Below, piece after piece: positions 1 to 8,262 of a stretch of DNA of 64,000 nucleotides. The stretch covers positions 434,001 through 498,000 of the forward strand of contig NC_018514.1 of assembly GCF_000292915.1 (NCBI RefSeq). The letters run 5' to 3'. Origin of the DNA: Burkholderia cepacia GG4 (GTDB lineage: Bacteria; Pseudomonadota; Gammaproteobacteria; Burkholderiales; Burkholderiaceae). Numbering within the stretch: position 1 is the first letter of the stretch; each line of letters begins with the position of its first letter. The translations under genes were made by a program, and so were the position numbers. The notes under the pieces were generated by a model that was not told the DNA's origin, ran no database searches, and saw only the letters and a list, made by a program, of their open reading frames with translations.

Positions 1-558
1 CTGTGGCTCGTGCAGAGCGAAGGGCGCTGGGAGCGCGTGCAGGTGCTCGACCACTGGCCGACGATCAGCGGCGAGTCCGACGTGGTCGACGGCGGCAAGA
101 CGTATCGGTTGCGCGAAGCGTACGACTCGGAGGTCGTGTACGTGGTCGGTGCGTTCAACTGGCGCGTGCAGGTCGGCGACCGCACGTCGATCGTCGACTA
201 TGGCTGGCAGAAGGACAAGCTCACGCGTGAACGCAGCGCCGCCGAAATCGTCTGGTCGCGTGCGCGACCGTTGTCGGCAAGCACGCTGGCCGAACGTTTC
301 GCGACGCCGGCGCTCGCGACGGCGGCCGTTGCGTCCGCAACGAGTTCAGGCGGAGCGTCGACGGGCCTGTTCAGCGGCAAGCGCCCGCACAGCTTCGCAC
401 CGCTGCCCGTCGTGTTCAGCGCGATGCTCGTGATCTTCAACATGGGTTCGCTGTTCTCGTTCACCGGCCGCTCCGTCTACGTGCTGGTCGGCCTGCTCGT
501 GCTGTGGCTGCCTGAATGGCTGTGGAAAGGGTTCGCGTCGGACGGGGGCAACTCGTAA
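1..558 (+). CDS. DUF4178 domain protein with C-terminal membrane segment (5' truncated by window)
   Basis: The reading frame is already open at base 1 and the first in-frame GTG (base 10) lies inside the domain, so the true start is outside the window. The visible 185 residues carry a beta-rich DUF4178-like module with aromatic residues (VVYVVGAFNWRV and YGWQ), then a low-complexity Ala/Ser linker. Two hydrophobic segments follow near the end (about residues 140-155 and 160-175 of the visible part), so it is a membrane-anchored protein. The stop overlaps the start of the next gene (TAATG), and speD overlaps that gene in turn, so the three are translationally coupled. DUF4178 proteins are often encoded beside polyamine genes, and that context is the main functional hint. 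The biochemical role is unknown. Confidence 0.75.
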   Translation: MWLVQSEGRWERVQVLDHWPTISGESDVVDGGKTYRLREAYDSEVVYVVGAFNWRVQVGDRTSIVDYGWQKDKLTRERSAAEIVWSRARPLSASTLAERFATPALATAAVASATSSGGASTGLFSGKRPHSFAPLPVVFSAMLVIFNMGSLFSFTGRSVYVLVGLLVLWLPEWLWKGFASDGGNS

Positions 559-704
559 TGCGTTACATCCTTTACGGACTTTACGGATTGGTCGTCGTCA
601 CGCTGTTCAGCTGCGCGTCGCTCGGCGGCAGCGGCTCGGGCGGCAGCGGGTGGGGCAGTTCGTCGGCGCGCAGCGGCTACTCGTCGTACGGGTCGCACAA
701 ATGA
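558..704 (+). CDS. Small Ser/Gly-rich lipoprotein in speD operon
   Basis: A 48-residue product. Residues 1-18 form a hydrophobic signal (LYGLYGLVVVTLF) ending in a lipobox-like LFSC, so Cys19 is probably lipidated. The rest is a Gly/Ser/Tyr-rich tail (GGSGSGGSGWGSSS). The start ATG overlaps the stop of the DUF4178 gene by one base, and the stop overlaps the speD start (ATGA), which argues that it is really translated. A Phe at the -2 position of the lipobox is unusual, so lipidation is inferred. No enzymatic function can be proposed. Confidence 0.65.
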   Translation: MRYILYGLYGLVVVTLFSCASLGGSGSGGSGWGSSSARSGYSSYGSHK

Positions 705-1078
705 CGGCGCGCGACGGGATCGCCGCGCCGCGCGCGACGCTCGGCTCGCACGTGCTGGCCGATCTCGGCGGCATCGATGCGGCGCTGCTGCGCGACGCCG
801 CGCGGCTCGAGACGATTCTCACCGACGCCGCGCAGCGGGCCGGCGCGCGCGTGATCGGCGCGCATTTCCATCATTTCGGCGGCGAGCACGGCGTGACGGG
901 TGTCGTGCTGCTCGCCGAGTCGCACATCACGATTCATACGTGGCCCGAGCACGGCTTCGCGGCCGTCGACGCGTTCATGTGCGGCGCCGCGTGCGCGGCC
1001 GATGCGGTCGATGCGATCGCCGCCGCGCTCGGCACGTACGTGCAGCTGCGGCAGCAGGTGGCACGCGGCATCGCGTAA
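701..1078 (+). CDS. speD: S-adenosylmethionine decarboxylase proenzyme
   Basis: A 125-residue AdoMet decarboxylase of the short bacterial (class 1B) type. It makes decarboxylated AdoMet, the aminopropyl donor for spermidine. The hallmark is the self-processing site in ESHITIHTWPE (about residues 71-81): the chain is cleaved before the Ser, which becomes the catalytic pyruvoyl group. The upstream HFHHFGG segment and the Cys-containing FMCG segment downstream are also family features. The length is normal. The start overlaps the stop of the lipoprotein gene by four bases (ATGA). No aminopropyltransferase (speE) is in view; it may lie upstream of the window, as in related DUF4178 clusters. Confidence 0.93.
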   Translation: MTARDGIAAPRATLGSHVLADLGGIDAALLRDAARLETILTDAAQRAGARVIGAHFHHFGGEHGVTGVVLLAESHITIHTWPEHGFAAVDAFMCGAACAADAVDAIAAALGTYVQLRQQVARGIA

Positions 1079-1183
1079 GCGGCCCGGCTGCCGACGCCGG
1101 CGGCGCGCATGCGCTGACGCGCACGCATCGATGGCGCGAACGGTTTATGATCGGGCGGTACTACGTCCCCACGCAGAGGCCCC

Positions 1184-1780
1184 ATGCATATCGCCATCCT
1201 GACCTTCGACGGTTTCAACGAACTCGATTCGCTGATCGCGCTCGGCATTCTCAACCGGGTCAAGCAGCCGGGCTGGCGGGTTTCGATTGCGAGCCCGACC
1301 GCCCGCGTGCGCTCGATGAACGGCGTGACGATCGACGCGCAAGCGTCGCTGCAGGACGCCCGAGACGCGGACGCCGTGCTGGTGGGCAGCGGCGTGCGGA
1401 CGCGCGACGTCGTCGCCGATGCCGCGTTGATGGCGCAACTGCAGTTCGACCCCGCGCGGCAGTTGCTCGGCGCGCAGTGTTCGGGAACGCTCGTGCTGGC
1501 GAAGCTCGGCTGGCTCGGCGATGTCCCGGCCTGTACTGACCTCACCACGAAGCCGTGGGTGCAGGAAGCCGGCGTGGCCGTGCTCGACCAGCCGTTCGTG
1601 GCCAGCGGGAATGTCGCGACGGCCGGCGGGTGCCTGTCGTCGCAGTATCTGGCCGCGTGGTTCATCGCGCGTCTGGCCGGCGTCGAGGCCGCGCGCAGCG
1701 CGATTCACTATGTCGCACCGGTGGGCGAGAAGGACGATTACGTCGCGCGCGCGATCGCGAACATTTCGCCGTTCCTCTGA
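1184..1780 (+). CDS. DJ-1/PfpI family protein
   Basis: A 198-residue protein of the DJ-1/PfpI (class I glutamine amidotransferase-like) fold. It opens with the family's first strand (HIAILTFDGFNELD), which carries an acidic residue in the usual place, and has the nucleophile-elbow Cys in LLGAQCSGTLVLAK near residue 96. The GCLSS segment near residue 150 matches the strand that normally carries the third active-site position. Members range from glyoxalase or chaperone-like proteins to isonitrile hydratases and regulator domains. There is no AraC domain here, so it is a stand-alone enzyme of unknown substrate. It is convergent with the SRPBCC gene across a palindrome. Confidence 0.85.
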   Translation: MHIAILTFDGFNELDSLIALGILNRVKQPGWRVSIASPTARVRSMNGVTIDAQASLQDARDADAVLVGSGVRTRDVVADAALMAQLQFDPARQLLGAQCSGTLVLAKLGWLGDVPACTDLTTKPWVQEAGVAVLDQPFVASGNVATAGGCLSSQYLAAWFIARLAGVEAARSAIHYVAPVGEKDDYVARAIANISPFL

Positions 1781-1801
1781 CGCGCGCGGCGTCGCGCGTC
1801 A
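1778..1801. terminator. Bidirectional hairpin shared by two convergent genes
   Basis: A perfect 9-bp inverted repeat, TGACGCGCG / CGCGCGTCA, around a 6-base loop. Its outermost triplets are the TGA stop of the DJ-1 gene and, on the other strand, the TGA stop of the SRPBCC gene. There is no T-tract, so it is a candidate bidirectional terminator or mRNA 3'-end stabiliser rather than a classic intrinsic terminator. Confidence 0.45.
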
Positions 1802-2251
1802 GTGCGGCAGCGCTTCGGCTTCGGCCCAGCGCTTGAACGAATCGAGACGCCGGCGCGTGTGCACGAGATAGAACGCGCCGATCAGCGGCTCGAGCAGCCA
1901 GCGCAGCCAGGACGGCTGCGCGCGGAAGTGGTACGTGAACTTCACTTCGGTCGTGCCCGGCGTACGCTCGGTGAAATTCCAGCTGCCGCTGAAGCGTTCG
2001 AGCACCTTCGGCCCGTCGACCATTTCGACGGCCGCGACCTGCGGCGGCCGATACGAGATGTAGCGCGACACCATCGTCGCGCCCGACTGGCTGCGGCAGA
2101 ACGCGTCGACGCCGACGTCGGCCGTCATCCCGTCGAGCAGATACGCGTCGGCGAGGAAGCTGTCCCACACGAGCCGCCGCGCGTAGTCCTGCGACCACGT
2201 GAAGAGGCGTCTGCGATCGACGCCGACGATCCGGCTGACTGAGATCCTCAT
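1799..2251 (-). CDS. SRPBCC family protein (polyketide cyclase/START-like)
   Basis: A 150-residue protein with the layout of the SRPBCC (Bet v1-like) superfamily: an N-terminal strand (MRISVSRIVGVD), a helix with W and D residues (LFTWSQDYARRLVWD), central antiparallel strands with WNFTERTPGTTEVKFTY, and a long C-terminal helix from about residue 115. Members bind hydrophobic ligands in a deep cavity; the ligand here is unknown. The ATG at 2251 is preferred over a TTG four codons upstream. It sits alone, convergent with the DJ-1 gene and divergent from the NAD salvage operon. Confidence 0.8.
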   Translation of the reverse strand: MRISVSRIVGVDRRRLFTWSQDYARRLVWDSFLADAYLLDGMTADVGVDAFCRSQSGATMVSRYISYRPPQVAAVEMVDGPKVLERFSGSWNFTERTPGTTEVKFTYHFRAQPSWLRWLLEPLIGAFYLVHTRRRLDSFKRWAEAEALPH

Positions 2252-2352
2252 GATGGGTAGCAAGCGCCACGCTGCGGATTAGGATGAAATCGAGTGTAAC
2301 CCGCCAAAGCCACGTAATTCTTCAGACTTCGTCAAGTCGAGCGCGCGCTCGA

Positions 2353-2381
2353 TTGACCTTCTCCGGGAATTCCCCTACGAT
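2353..2381 (+). promoter_or_regulatory. Sigma-70-type promoter for the NAD salvage pair
   Basis: TTGACC (-35) and TACGAT (-10) are separated by exactly 17 bases, placing the start site near 2388, about 50 bases before the nadM-Nudix ATG. The gene then has a good ribosome site (GAGGGAG). Confidence 0.6.
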
Positions 2382-2436
2382 CGATTGCATGCCTTCGGGA
2401 AAGACCCGGAGCGTATCAATCTCTTGAGGGAGCCTC

Positions 2437-3477
2437 ATGAGTACGCAACAGAACCGGCGCTTCGACGCGCTCGTTTTCATTGGTCGTTTCCAGCCTCCGC
2501 ATCGTGGTCACCTGAATGTGCTGAAGTCGGCACTGAGCCGCGCCGAGCGCGTGTGCGTGCTGATCGGGTCGACCGACAAGCCCCGCACCGTCAAGGATCC
2601 GTTTTCGTTCGACGAGCGCCGCCAAATGCTGGCTTCGCTGCTCGATGCGTCCGAGCGCGAGCGCGTGACGATCGCGCCCGTGCAGGATTCGACGTACAAC
2701 GACGGCGACTGGGTGCGCTGGGTGCAGGACGCGGTAGCCGCCGCGCTCGGCGACGTCGCGCAGCGCAAGGTCGGGCTGATCGGCCACGAGAAGGACGCCA
2801 CCTCGTATTACCTGCGGATGTTCCCGCAATGGGAGCTCGTCGACGTCGATGCGACCGAAGACATTTCCGCAACCGAGATCCGTGACCAGTATTTCGCCGA
2901 GCGCACCAACAGCTTCGTGCAATGGGCCGTGCCGGAACCCGTGTTCGGCTGGCTCGAGCGTTTTCGCACGCAGCCCGAATTCGCGCAGCTGAAGGCCGAG
3001 GCCGAATTCATCGCCGCGTATCGCAAGGCGTGGTCGGCTGCGCCGTATCCGGTCACGTTCGTGACGGTCGACGCGGTGGTCGTGCACTCGGGCCATATCC
3101 TGCTCGTGCGCCGGCGCAGCGAACCGGGCCGCGGCCTGTGGGCGCTGCCTGGCGGGTTCGTGAACCAGGACGAGCGGCTCGACGCGGCGTGCATTCGCGA
3201 ACTGCGCGAGGAGACCGGCCTGAAGCTGCCGGAGCCCGTGCTGCGCGGCTCGATCAAGGATCGCCAGGTGTTCGATCATCCGACCCGCTCGCTGCGCGGC
3301 CGCACGATCACGCATGCATGCCTGTTCAATTTCCCGACCGGCGAGCTGCCGCGCGTGAAGGGCAGCGACGACGCCGACAAGGCGCGCTGGGTGCCGCTCA
3401 ACGAATTCGCGCAGATGCGCAACGTGATGTTCGAGGATCACTTCGAGATCGCGTATCACTTCCTGGGGAAGCTGTGA
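2437..3477 (+). CDS. nadM: Bifunctional nicotinamide-nucleotide adenylyltransferase / Nudix hydrolase
   Basis: A 346-residue fusion. Residues 1-185 are an NMN adenylyltransferase of the NadM type, with the nucleotidyltransferase motif GRFQPPHRGHL near residue 16 and ISATEIR near residue 145 (the ISSTxxR-like motif). Residues about 195-340 form a Nudix domain with the box starting GGFVNQDE and ending RELREETGL near residues 230-252. The first domain makes NAD from NMN and ATP. In characterised homologues the Nudix domain hydrolyses ADP-ribose. It lies 74 bases upstream of nadV on the same strand, so the two probably form a nicotinamide to NMN to NAD salvage operon. Confidence 0.92.
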   Translation: MSTQQNRRFDALVFIGRFQPPHRGHLNVLKSALSRAERVCVLIGSTDKPRTVKDPFSFDERRQMLASLLDASERERVTIAPVQDSTYNDGDWVRWVQDAVAAALGDVAQRKVGLIGHEKDATSYYLRMFPQWELVDVDATEDISATEIRDQYFAERTNSFVQWAVPEPVFGWLERFRTQPEFAQLKAEAEFIAAYRKAWSAAPYPVTFVTVDAVVVHSGHILLVRRRSEPGRGLWALPGGFVNQDERLDAACIRELREETGLKLPEPVLRGSIKDRQVFDHPTRSLRGRTITHACLFNFPTGELPRVKGSDDADKARWVPLNEFAQMRNVMFEDHFEIAYHFLGKL

Positions 3478-3551
3478 TCCGCTGATGCCCCGGATACCGG
3501 TCCGCTGCGACAGACGCGGCGGCACTTCAACGGCCTAGAGGAGCTCTAGCC

Positions 3552-4985
3552 ATGCAAAACGATCCCGGCGGCTTTGCCGCGGTTCTCGCCAATCCGATCC
3601 TCAACACGGATTCGTACAAGGCTTCCCACTTCCTGCAATATCCGCCCGACGCGCAGGCGATGTTCTCGTACGTCGAATCTCGCGGCGGCCGCTACGACCG
3701 CACGCTGTTCTTCGGCCTGCAGATGCTGCTGAAGGAATACCTGTGCCGGCCGGTCACGCACGCGATGATCGACGACGCGCGCGACTTCTTCGCGGTGCAC
3801 GGCGAGCCGTTCAACGAGGACGGGTGGCGCTACGTCGTCGAGCACTACGATGGTTACCTGCCGGTGAGGATCCGCGCGGTGCCCGAGGGTTCGGTCGTGC
3901 CGGTGCACAACGTGCTGATGACCGTCGAGTGCGACGATCCGAAGGTGTTCTGGCTCGCGTCGTATCTCGAGACGATGCTGCTGCGCGTGTGGTACCCGGT
4001 GACGGTCGCGACGCGCAGCTGGCACCTGCGGCAGACGATCCGCCGCTTCCTCGAGAAGACCGACGACGATCTCGCGCAGTTGCCGTTCAAGCTTCACGAC
4101 TTCGGTGCGCGCGGCGTGTCGAGCGCGGAGTCGGCCGCGATCGGCGGCGCGGCGCACCTCGTCAGCTTCATGGGTTCGGATACCGTGCTCGGCGTGCTGG
4201 CCGCGAATCGCTTCTATCGCGAGCCGATGGCCGCGTATTCGGTGCCGGCGGCCGAGCACAGCACGATCACGTCGTGGGGACGTGAACACGAGGTCGATGC
4301 ATACCGGAACATGATCAGCCGCTTCGGGCTGCCCGGCGCGATCGTGTCGGTCGTGTCGGACTCCTATGATCTGTTCGCCGCGCTCGAGATGTGGGGCGGC
4401 CCGCTGCGTCAGGCGGTGATCGATTCGGGCGCGACGCTCGTCGTGCGCCCCGATTCGGGCGACCCCGTGACGATCGTGCTGCAGACCGTGCGCGCGCTCG
4501 ACGCGTCGTTCGGTTCGACCGTGAACGGCAAGGGGCGACGCGTGCTGAACCGCGTGCGAGTGATCCAGGGCGACGGTGTCGACGAGCAGTCGATCGAGGC
4601 GATCCTCGGCGCGCTCGACGACGCGGGCTACGCGGCCGGCAACGTCGTGTTCGGGATGGGCGGCGCGCTGCTGCAGCAGGTGAACCGGGATACGCAGCGC
4701 TTTGCGATGAAGTGTTCGGCGATCCGGCGCGACGGCGTGTGGCACGACGTCCGCAAGGATCCGGTCACCGATCAGGGCAAGCGTTCGAAGCAGGGGCGGC
4801 TCACGTTGCTGCGCAATCGGCGCACCGGTGAGTACCGGACGGTGACGCTGCCCGTTGCATGGAACGACCGTGCGCTGGAAGGCGAGTGGGACGATGCGCT
4901 CGAGACGGTGTTCGACACGGGGCGCATGCAGGTCGATGCGACGTTCGCCGAGGTGCGGGCGAGGGCGCACGCGGCGGAAGCGTGA
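3552..4985 (+). CDS. nadV: Nicotinamide phosphoribosyltransferase (NadV/NAMPT type)
   Basis: A 477-residue enzyme that makes NMN from nicotinamide and PRPP. It begins with the family signature NTDSYKASHFLQYPP near residue 17 and has FGARGVSS near residue 181, HSTITSWG near residue 236, and the phosphate-binding RPDSGDP near residue 299. The length and motifs fit NAMPT rather than the shorter nicotinate enzyme PncB, although automatic annotation often names it nicotinate phosphoribosyltransferase. A strong ribosome site (GAGGAG) precedes the ATG. It works directly before the upstream nadM-Nudix product, and a hairpin follows the stop. Confidence 0.93.
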   Translation: MQNDPGGFAAVLANPILNTDSYKASHFLQYPPDAQAMFSYVESRGGRYDRTLFFGLQMLLKEYLCRPVTHAMIDDARDFFAVHGEPFNEDGWRYVVEHYDGYLPVRIRAVPEGSVVPVHNVLMTVECDDPKVFWLASYLETMLLRVWYPVTVATRSWHLRQTIRRFLEKTDDDLAQLPFKLHDFGARGVSSAESAAIGGAAHLVSFMGSDTVLGVLAANRFYREPMAAYSVPAAEHSTITSWGREHEVDAYRNMISRFGLPGAIVSVVSDSYDLFAALEMWGGPLRQAVIDSGATLVVRPDSGDPVTIVLQTVRALDASFGSTVNGKGRRVLNRVRVIQGDGVDEQSIEAILGALDDAGYAAGNVVFGMGGALLQQVNRDTQRFAMKCSAIRRDGVWHDVRKDPVTDQGKRSKQGRLTLLRNRRTGEYRTVTLPVAWNDRALEGEWDDALETVFDTGRMQVDATFAEVRARAHAAEA

Positions 4986-4990
4986 GGGCG

Positions 4991-5029
4991 GGCGGCGGGG
5001 TGGCCATGCGCCCCGCTGCCTTCGGTTTT
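4991..5029 (+). terminator. Intrinsic-type terminator after nadV
   Basis: GGCGGCGGGG pairs with CCCCGCTGCC (one G-T wobble) around a 10-base loop, followed by TTCGGTTTTC. It lies between the convergent nadV and mocR genes and may serve both. Confidence 0.55.
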
Positions 5030-6486
5030 CATCGTTGGTCGGCCAGTGTGCGGCCGCTGCGTTCCGCCGCCCGCACCGCGTCCATCGCCCGCCCGAGCGC
5101 ATCGAACACCGCCGGCCCCTTGCAGCGCGACACGTTGAAGCGCATGAACGACGTCGCGCTGCGCGACACACTGAACACATCGCCCGGCGCGAGCACCACA
5201 TCATGGTCGAGCGCATGGCGCGCGACGCGCGCGGCATCGAGCCCGTCGGGCAGCTCCGCCCATACGAACAGGCCGCCGCGCGGTTCCGTCCAGATCCCGA
5301 GCCCGGCCCGCGCGAGCCGCCGGATCGTCTCGCCCATCGCATCCGCGAGGTGCGCGCGCAGGCTGTCGAGATGGCGCCGGTACGTGCCGTCGACGAGCAG
5401 CCGGTGCACGACGTTCGCGCCGATCTGCGCATTGCCGAACGAGGTCGCGAGCTTCAGGTCGACGAGCGCGTCGATCCATTCGGGGCGCGCGGCGACATAG
5501 CCGCAGCGGATCGCGGCCGACAGCGTCTTCGAGAAGCTGCCGATCGACACGACGCGCGACAGTCCGTCGAACGCCGCGAGGCGCGGCGCGGGCGTGCTCT
5601 CGAAATCCGCGAAGATGTCGTCCTCGACGATCAGCAGCCCATGCTCGGCCGCCAGCGTCAGCAGCCGGTGCGCGACGGGCGGCGCGAGCGTCGCGCCGGT
5701 CGGGTTGTGCAGCGCCGCGTTCGTGATGTAGAGGCGCGGCCGGTGCTCGGCGAGCACCTGCTCGAAGCGTGCGAGATCGGGGCCGTTCGGCGTGTACGGC
5801 ACGCTGACGATCCGCGCGCGATGCGCGCGCAGCAGCGCCTGGAAGTTGAAGTAGCACGGATCGTCGAGCACGACGGTGTCGCCCGGCTCCAGCAGCAGCC
5901 GGCACACGAGATCGAGCGCGTGTGTGCCGCCGTCGGTCAGCATGATCTGCGCGGGCTCCGCATGGATGCCGTGCTGCGCGAGCCGCCACGCGAGCTGCTG
6001 GCGCAGCGCGGGCAGCCCGAGCGGCGTCGCGTAGTCGGTCAGCGCGTCGGGCTCGTCGCGCGACACGGCGCGCAGCGCGCGGCGCAGGCTCTCGTCCGGC
6101 AGCCATGACGACGGCAGCCAGCCGCAGCCGGGTTTCGCGGAGTTCGGCGCCGCTTCGAGCGCCTGGCGCGACAGCCACAGCGGATCGAGTGCGCGATCGA
6201 GCTGCGGGCCGAGCTCCGCGAGTGCGAGCGGCGGTGCGTGGCCCGACACGTAGAAGCCGGAGCCGCGCCGCGCGACGAGCACGCCTTCGCTCGCCAGCCG
6301 CTCGTACGCGTCGACGACGGTCGATTTCGACACGCTGAGCGCGTCGGCCATCATCCGGATCGACGGCACCCGCGCACCGGGCATTAGCGCGCGGCTCGCG
6401 ATCCGCGCGCGCAAGGTGTCCATCACGGTATCCACACGCGTGCGCGACGGTGGCGGCGGGGCGGGGTTTGGCACGGAGCGGCTCAT
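5029..6486 (-). CDS. MocR-family regulator (GntR winged helix fused to aminotransferase-like domain)
   Basis: A 485-residue protein. Residues about 15-85 form a GntR winged helix (LMPGARVPSIRMMADALSVS and KSTVVDAYERLASEGVL). Residues about 130-480 are a fold-type I PLP domain. The PLP-binding Lys lies in SIGSFSKTLSAAIRCG near residue 318, and the NPTGA-type segment (LHNPTGATL) and the DDPCYFNF segment are also present. MocR proteins are PLP-sensing regulators, usually of a neighbouring gene. The divergent EamA transporter is the obvious target, and a perfect palindrome begins 11 bases from this start codon. Confidence 0.92.
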   Translation of the reverse strand: MSRSVPNPAPPPPSRTRVDTVMDTLRARIASRALMPGARVPSIRMMADALSVSKSTVVDAYERLASEGVLVARRGSGFYVSGHAPPLALAELGPQLDRALDPLWLSRQALEAAPNSAKPGCGWLPSSWLPDESLRRALRAVSRDEPDALTDYATPLGLPALRQQLAWRLAQHGIHAEPAQIMLTDGGTHALDLVCRLLLEPGDTVVLDDPCYFNFQALLRAHRARIVSVPYTPNGPDLARFEQVLAEHRPRLYITNAALHNPTGATLAPPVAHRLLTLAAEHGLLIVEDDIFADFESTPAPRLAAFDGLSRVVSIGSFSKTLSAAIRCGYVAARPEWIDALVDLKLATSFGNAQIGANVVHRLLVDGTYRRHLDSLRAHLADAMGETIRRLARAGLGIWTEPRGGLFVWAELPDGLDAARVARHALDHDVVLAPGDVFSVSRSATSFMRFNVSRCKGPAVFDALGRAMDAVRAAERSGRTLADQR

Positions 6487-6496
6487 GGCTAGAAGG

Positions 6497-6527
6497 AAAC
6501 TGTACGGCCGGTTGTCCAGTACAGTTT
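6497..6527. promoter_or_regulatory. Candidate MocR operator and EamA promoter
   Basis: AAACTGTAC and GTACAGTTT form a perfect 9-bp inverted repeat with a 13-base spacer between the divergent mocR and EamA genes. On the plus strand TTGTCC (6512-6517) and TTGTAT (6535-6540) are 17 bases apart and could be the -35 and -10 of the EamA promoter. The right arm lies inside this promoter, so binding would overlap RNA polymerase. Assignment to the adjacent MocR protein is inferred from position. Confidence 0.55.
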
Positions 6528-6613
6528 GTCAGAATTGTATTGGGGTGTAGCTTACGCGCTTTTCGCGGGCGGCGGATCATTGGTCATCCACCTTGTTCCG
6601 ACCAGGATTTCCC

Positions 6614-7501
6614 GTGCAAAAGACGACCGACGGATGGCTCAGCGGCCTGCTGGGCGTGATCATTTTCAGCGGCTCGCTGCCCGCGACACGCGTCGCGGTG
6701 CAGGGGCTCGACCCGCTGTTCCTCACGTTCGCGCGCGCGACGATCGCCGGCCTGCTCGGCCTGATTCTGCTGGTCGCGCTGAAGCAGAAGCGGCCCACGC
6801 GTGCCGAGACCGCGTCGCTCGTCGTCGTCGCGCTCGGGGTCGTGGTCGGTTTTCCGTTGCTGACCGCGCTCGCGCTCAAGCATGTGACGTCCGCGCATGC
6901 GATCGTGTTCGTCGGGCTGCTGCCGCTCGCGACCGCGCTGTTCGGCGTCTGGCGCGGCGGCGAACGGCCGCGGCTGCCGTTCTGGGTCTTCTCGCTGATC
7001 GGCAGCGGCGCGGTAGCCGCGTTTGCGCTGCGCAACGGCGGCCAGGCGTCGGTGGTGGGCGATGCGCTGATGCTGGCCGCGATCGTCGCGTGCGGGCTCG
7101 GCTATGCGGAAGGCGCGCGCCTGTCGCGCCAGCTCGGCGGCTGGCAGGTGATCTCGTGGGCGCTCGTGCTGTCGCTGCCGGTGATGCTGCCGCTCACGTG
7201 GTTCACGTGGCCCGCGACGTTCGACGGCGTCGACGCGGCCGCGCTGTGGGGGCTCGCGTATGTGTCGCTATTCAGCATGCTGATCGGCTTCGTGTTCTGG
7301 TATCGCGGCCTCGCGCTCGGCGGTATCGCGGGCGTCGGCCAGCTGCAGCTGCTGCAGCCGTTCTTCGGCTTCCTGCTTGCGGCCGGGTTGCTGCACGAGA
7401 CGGTGCCGCCGTCGATGCTCGTCGTGACGGTGGTGGTGGTCGGCTGCGTGGCGGGGGCGAAGTACTTCTCGAAGATGGCGCCGGTGCAGCGCGCGGGCTG
7501 A
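6614..7501 (+). CDS. EamA/DMT-family transporter
   Basis: A 295-residue inner-membrane protein with about ten hydrophobic segments in two EamA halves (roughly residues 8-135 and 145-285). The GTG at 6614 is chosen because AGGA lies five bases upstream; a TTG seven codons earlier lacks such a site. EamA/DMT proteins export metabolites or amino acids, and the substrate cannot be read from sequence. It is divergent from a MocR regulator, which suggests control by a PLP- or amino-acid-related signal. Confidence 0.85.
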   Translation: MQKTTDGWLSGLLGVIIFSGSLPATRVAVQGLDPLFLTFARATIAGLLGLILLVALKQKRPTRAETASLVVVALGVVVGFPLLTALALKHVTSAHAIVFVGLLPLATALFGVWRGGERPRLPFWVFSLIGSGAVAAFALRNGGQASVVGDALMLAAIVACGLGYAEGARLSRQLGGWQVISWALVLSLPVMLPLTWFTWPATFDGVDAAALWGLAYVSLFSMLIGFVFWYRGLALGGIAGVGQLQLLQPFFGFLLAAGLLHETVPPSMLVVTVVVVGCVAGAKYFSKMAPVQRAG

Positions 7502-7574
7502 CGCGCCGGGCGCAGCCGCACTGGCGCGCGACGACGTGACGGGGCAGGCCGTTCGCCGTCGCGCGTGCGCCGTT

Positions 7575-8192
7575 TTACCCCATCACCACGTTCGCGAGCC
7601 GGAACTGGTAGGCCGTCGCGGTGGTGCCGCCGCCGCCGCCCGTCATCACGATGTCGGCGCTCTTGATGCCCAGCAGCGACAGTTCGGTGTTGATGTCGGA
7701 CAGCACGGCCGAGTTCATCACCGCGCCCTGTTCGATCTGCGACGCGGTGCCGATCCACAGCGTCGGCTTGAACTCGAACACGGCTTTCTGGCCCGGCACG
7801 ATGCCGGTCTTGTGCGCGAGCAGCCGGCTGTCCTTGAAGACCGACGCGGTGATCGCACCCTGGCTCAGGTCGTTGCGCAGCTGGATCTCGCGCGAGGTCG
7901 GTGCCGGGCCGGCCAGCGCGAGCACGTTGCCCGACGTCGAGCGCGACACGTTGAAGACCTGTCCGTTGTCCGCGCGCTTTTGCGGCATGTAGTTGCCGTC
8001 GGCGTCGCTCGCGGAGACGGTCGTCAACATCGGGAACACGAACGGATGGTTGTCGCCGCGCCCGCAATGGGTGATGACCTTCCACGCGATCGCGAGCTCG
8101 TCGAAATCCGTCGACACGTTCTTCTGGAAGAGCACGACCTGGCTGTTGTTGACGTCGTTCGACAGGTTGACGAAGTTGAGATTGATGTCCAT
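7575..8192 (-). CDS. Unrecognised protein, paralogue 1 of a three-gene tandem family
   Basis: A 205-residue protein without signal peptide or membrane segment, apparently beta-rich. It shares blocks with the next two upstream genes: an N-terminal NLSNDVNNSQVVLFQ-like block, AIAWKVI followed by a Cys (Cys43) and HPF, a central GQKAVFEFKPTLWIG, and a C-terminal INTELSLLGI then ADIVMTGGG. The ribosome site AAGGTGAC precedes the ATG. It is the last gene of a run that begins with a PHB depolymerase and a phasin-like gene. I do not recognise the family and considered but rejected AidA/PixA. Confidence 0.82.
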   Translation of the reverse strand: MDINLNFVNLSNDVNNSQVVLFQKNVSTDFDELAIAWKVITHCGRGDNHPFVFPMLTTVSASDADGNYMPQKRADNGQVFNVSRSTSGNVLALAGPAPTSREIQLRNDLSQGAITASVFKDSRLLAHKTGIVPGQKAVFEFKPTLWIGTASQIEQGAVMNSAVLSDINTELSLLGIKSADIVMTGGGGGTTATAYQFRLANVVMG

Positions 8193-8262
8193 GAGTCACC
8201 TTGATTCAATTCGGATAACTGATTGAACGGGCGCCGGCCGTGCATTGCCGGCGCGCGGACCG

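Noticed and set aside
3546..5432. A 628-residue minus-strand ORF across nadV and mocR
   Set aside because: It is antisense to nadV, whose motifs are complete, and its composition (Arg/His/Ala-rich) is typical of shadow frames in GC-rich DNA.
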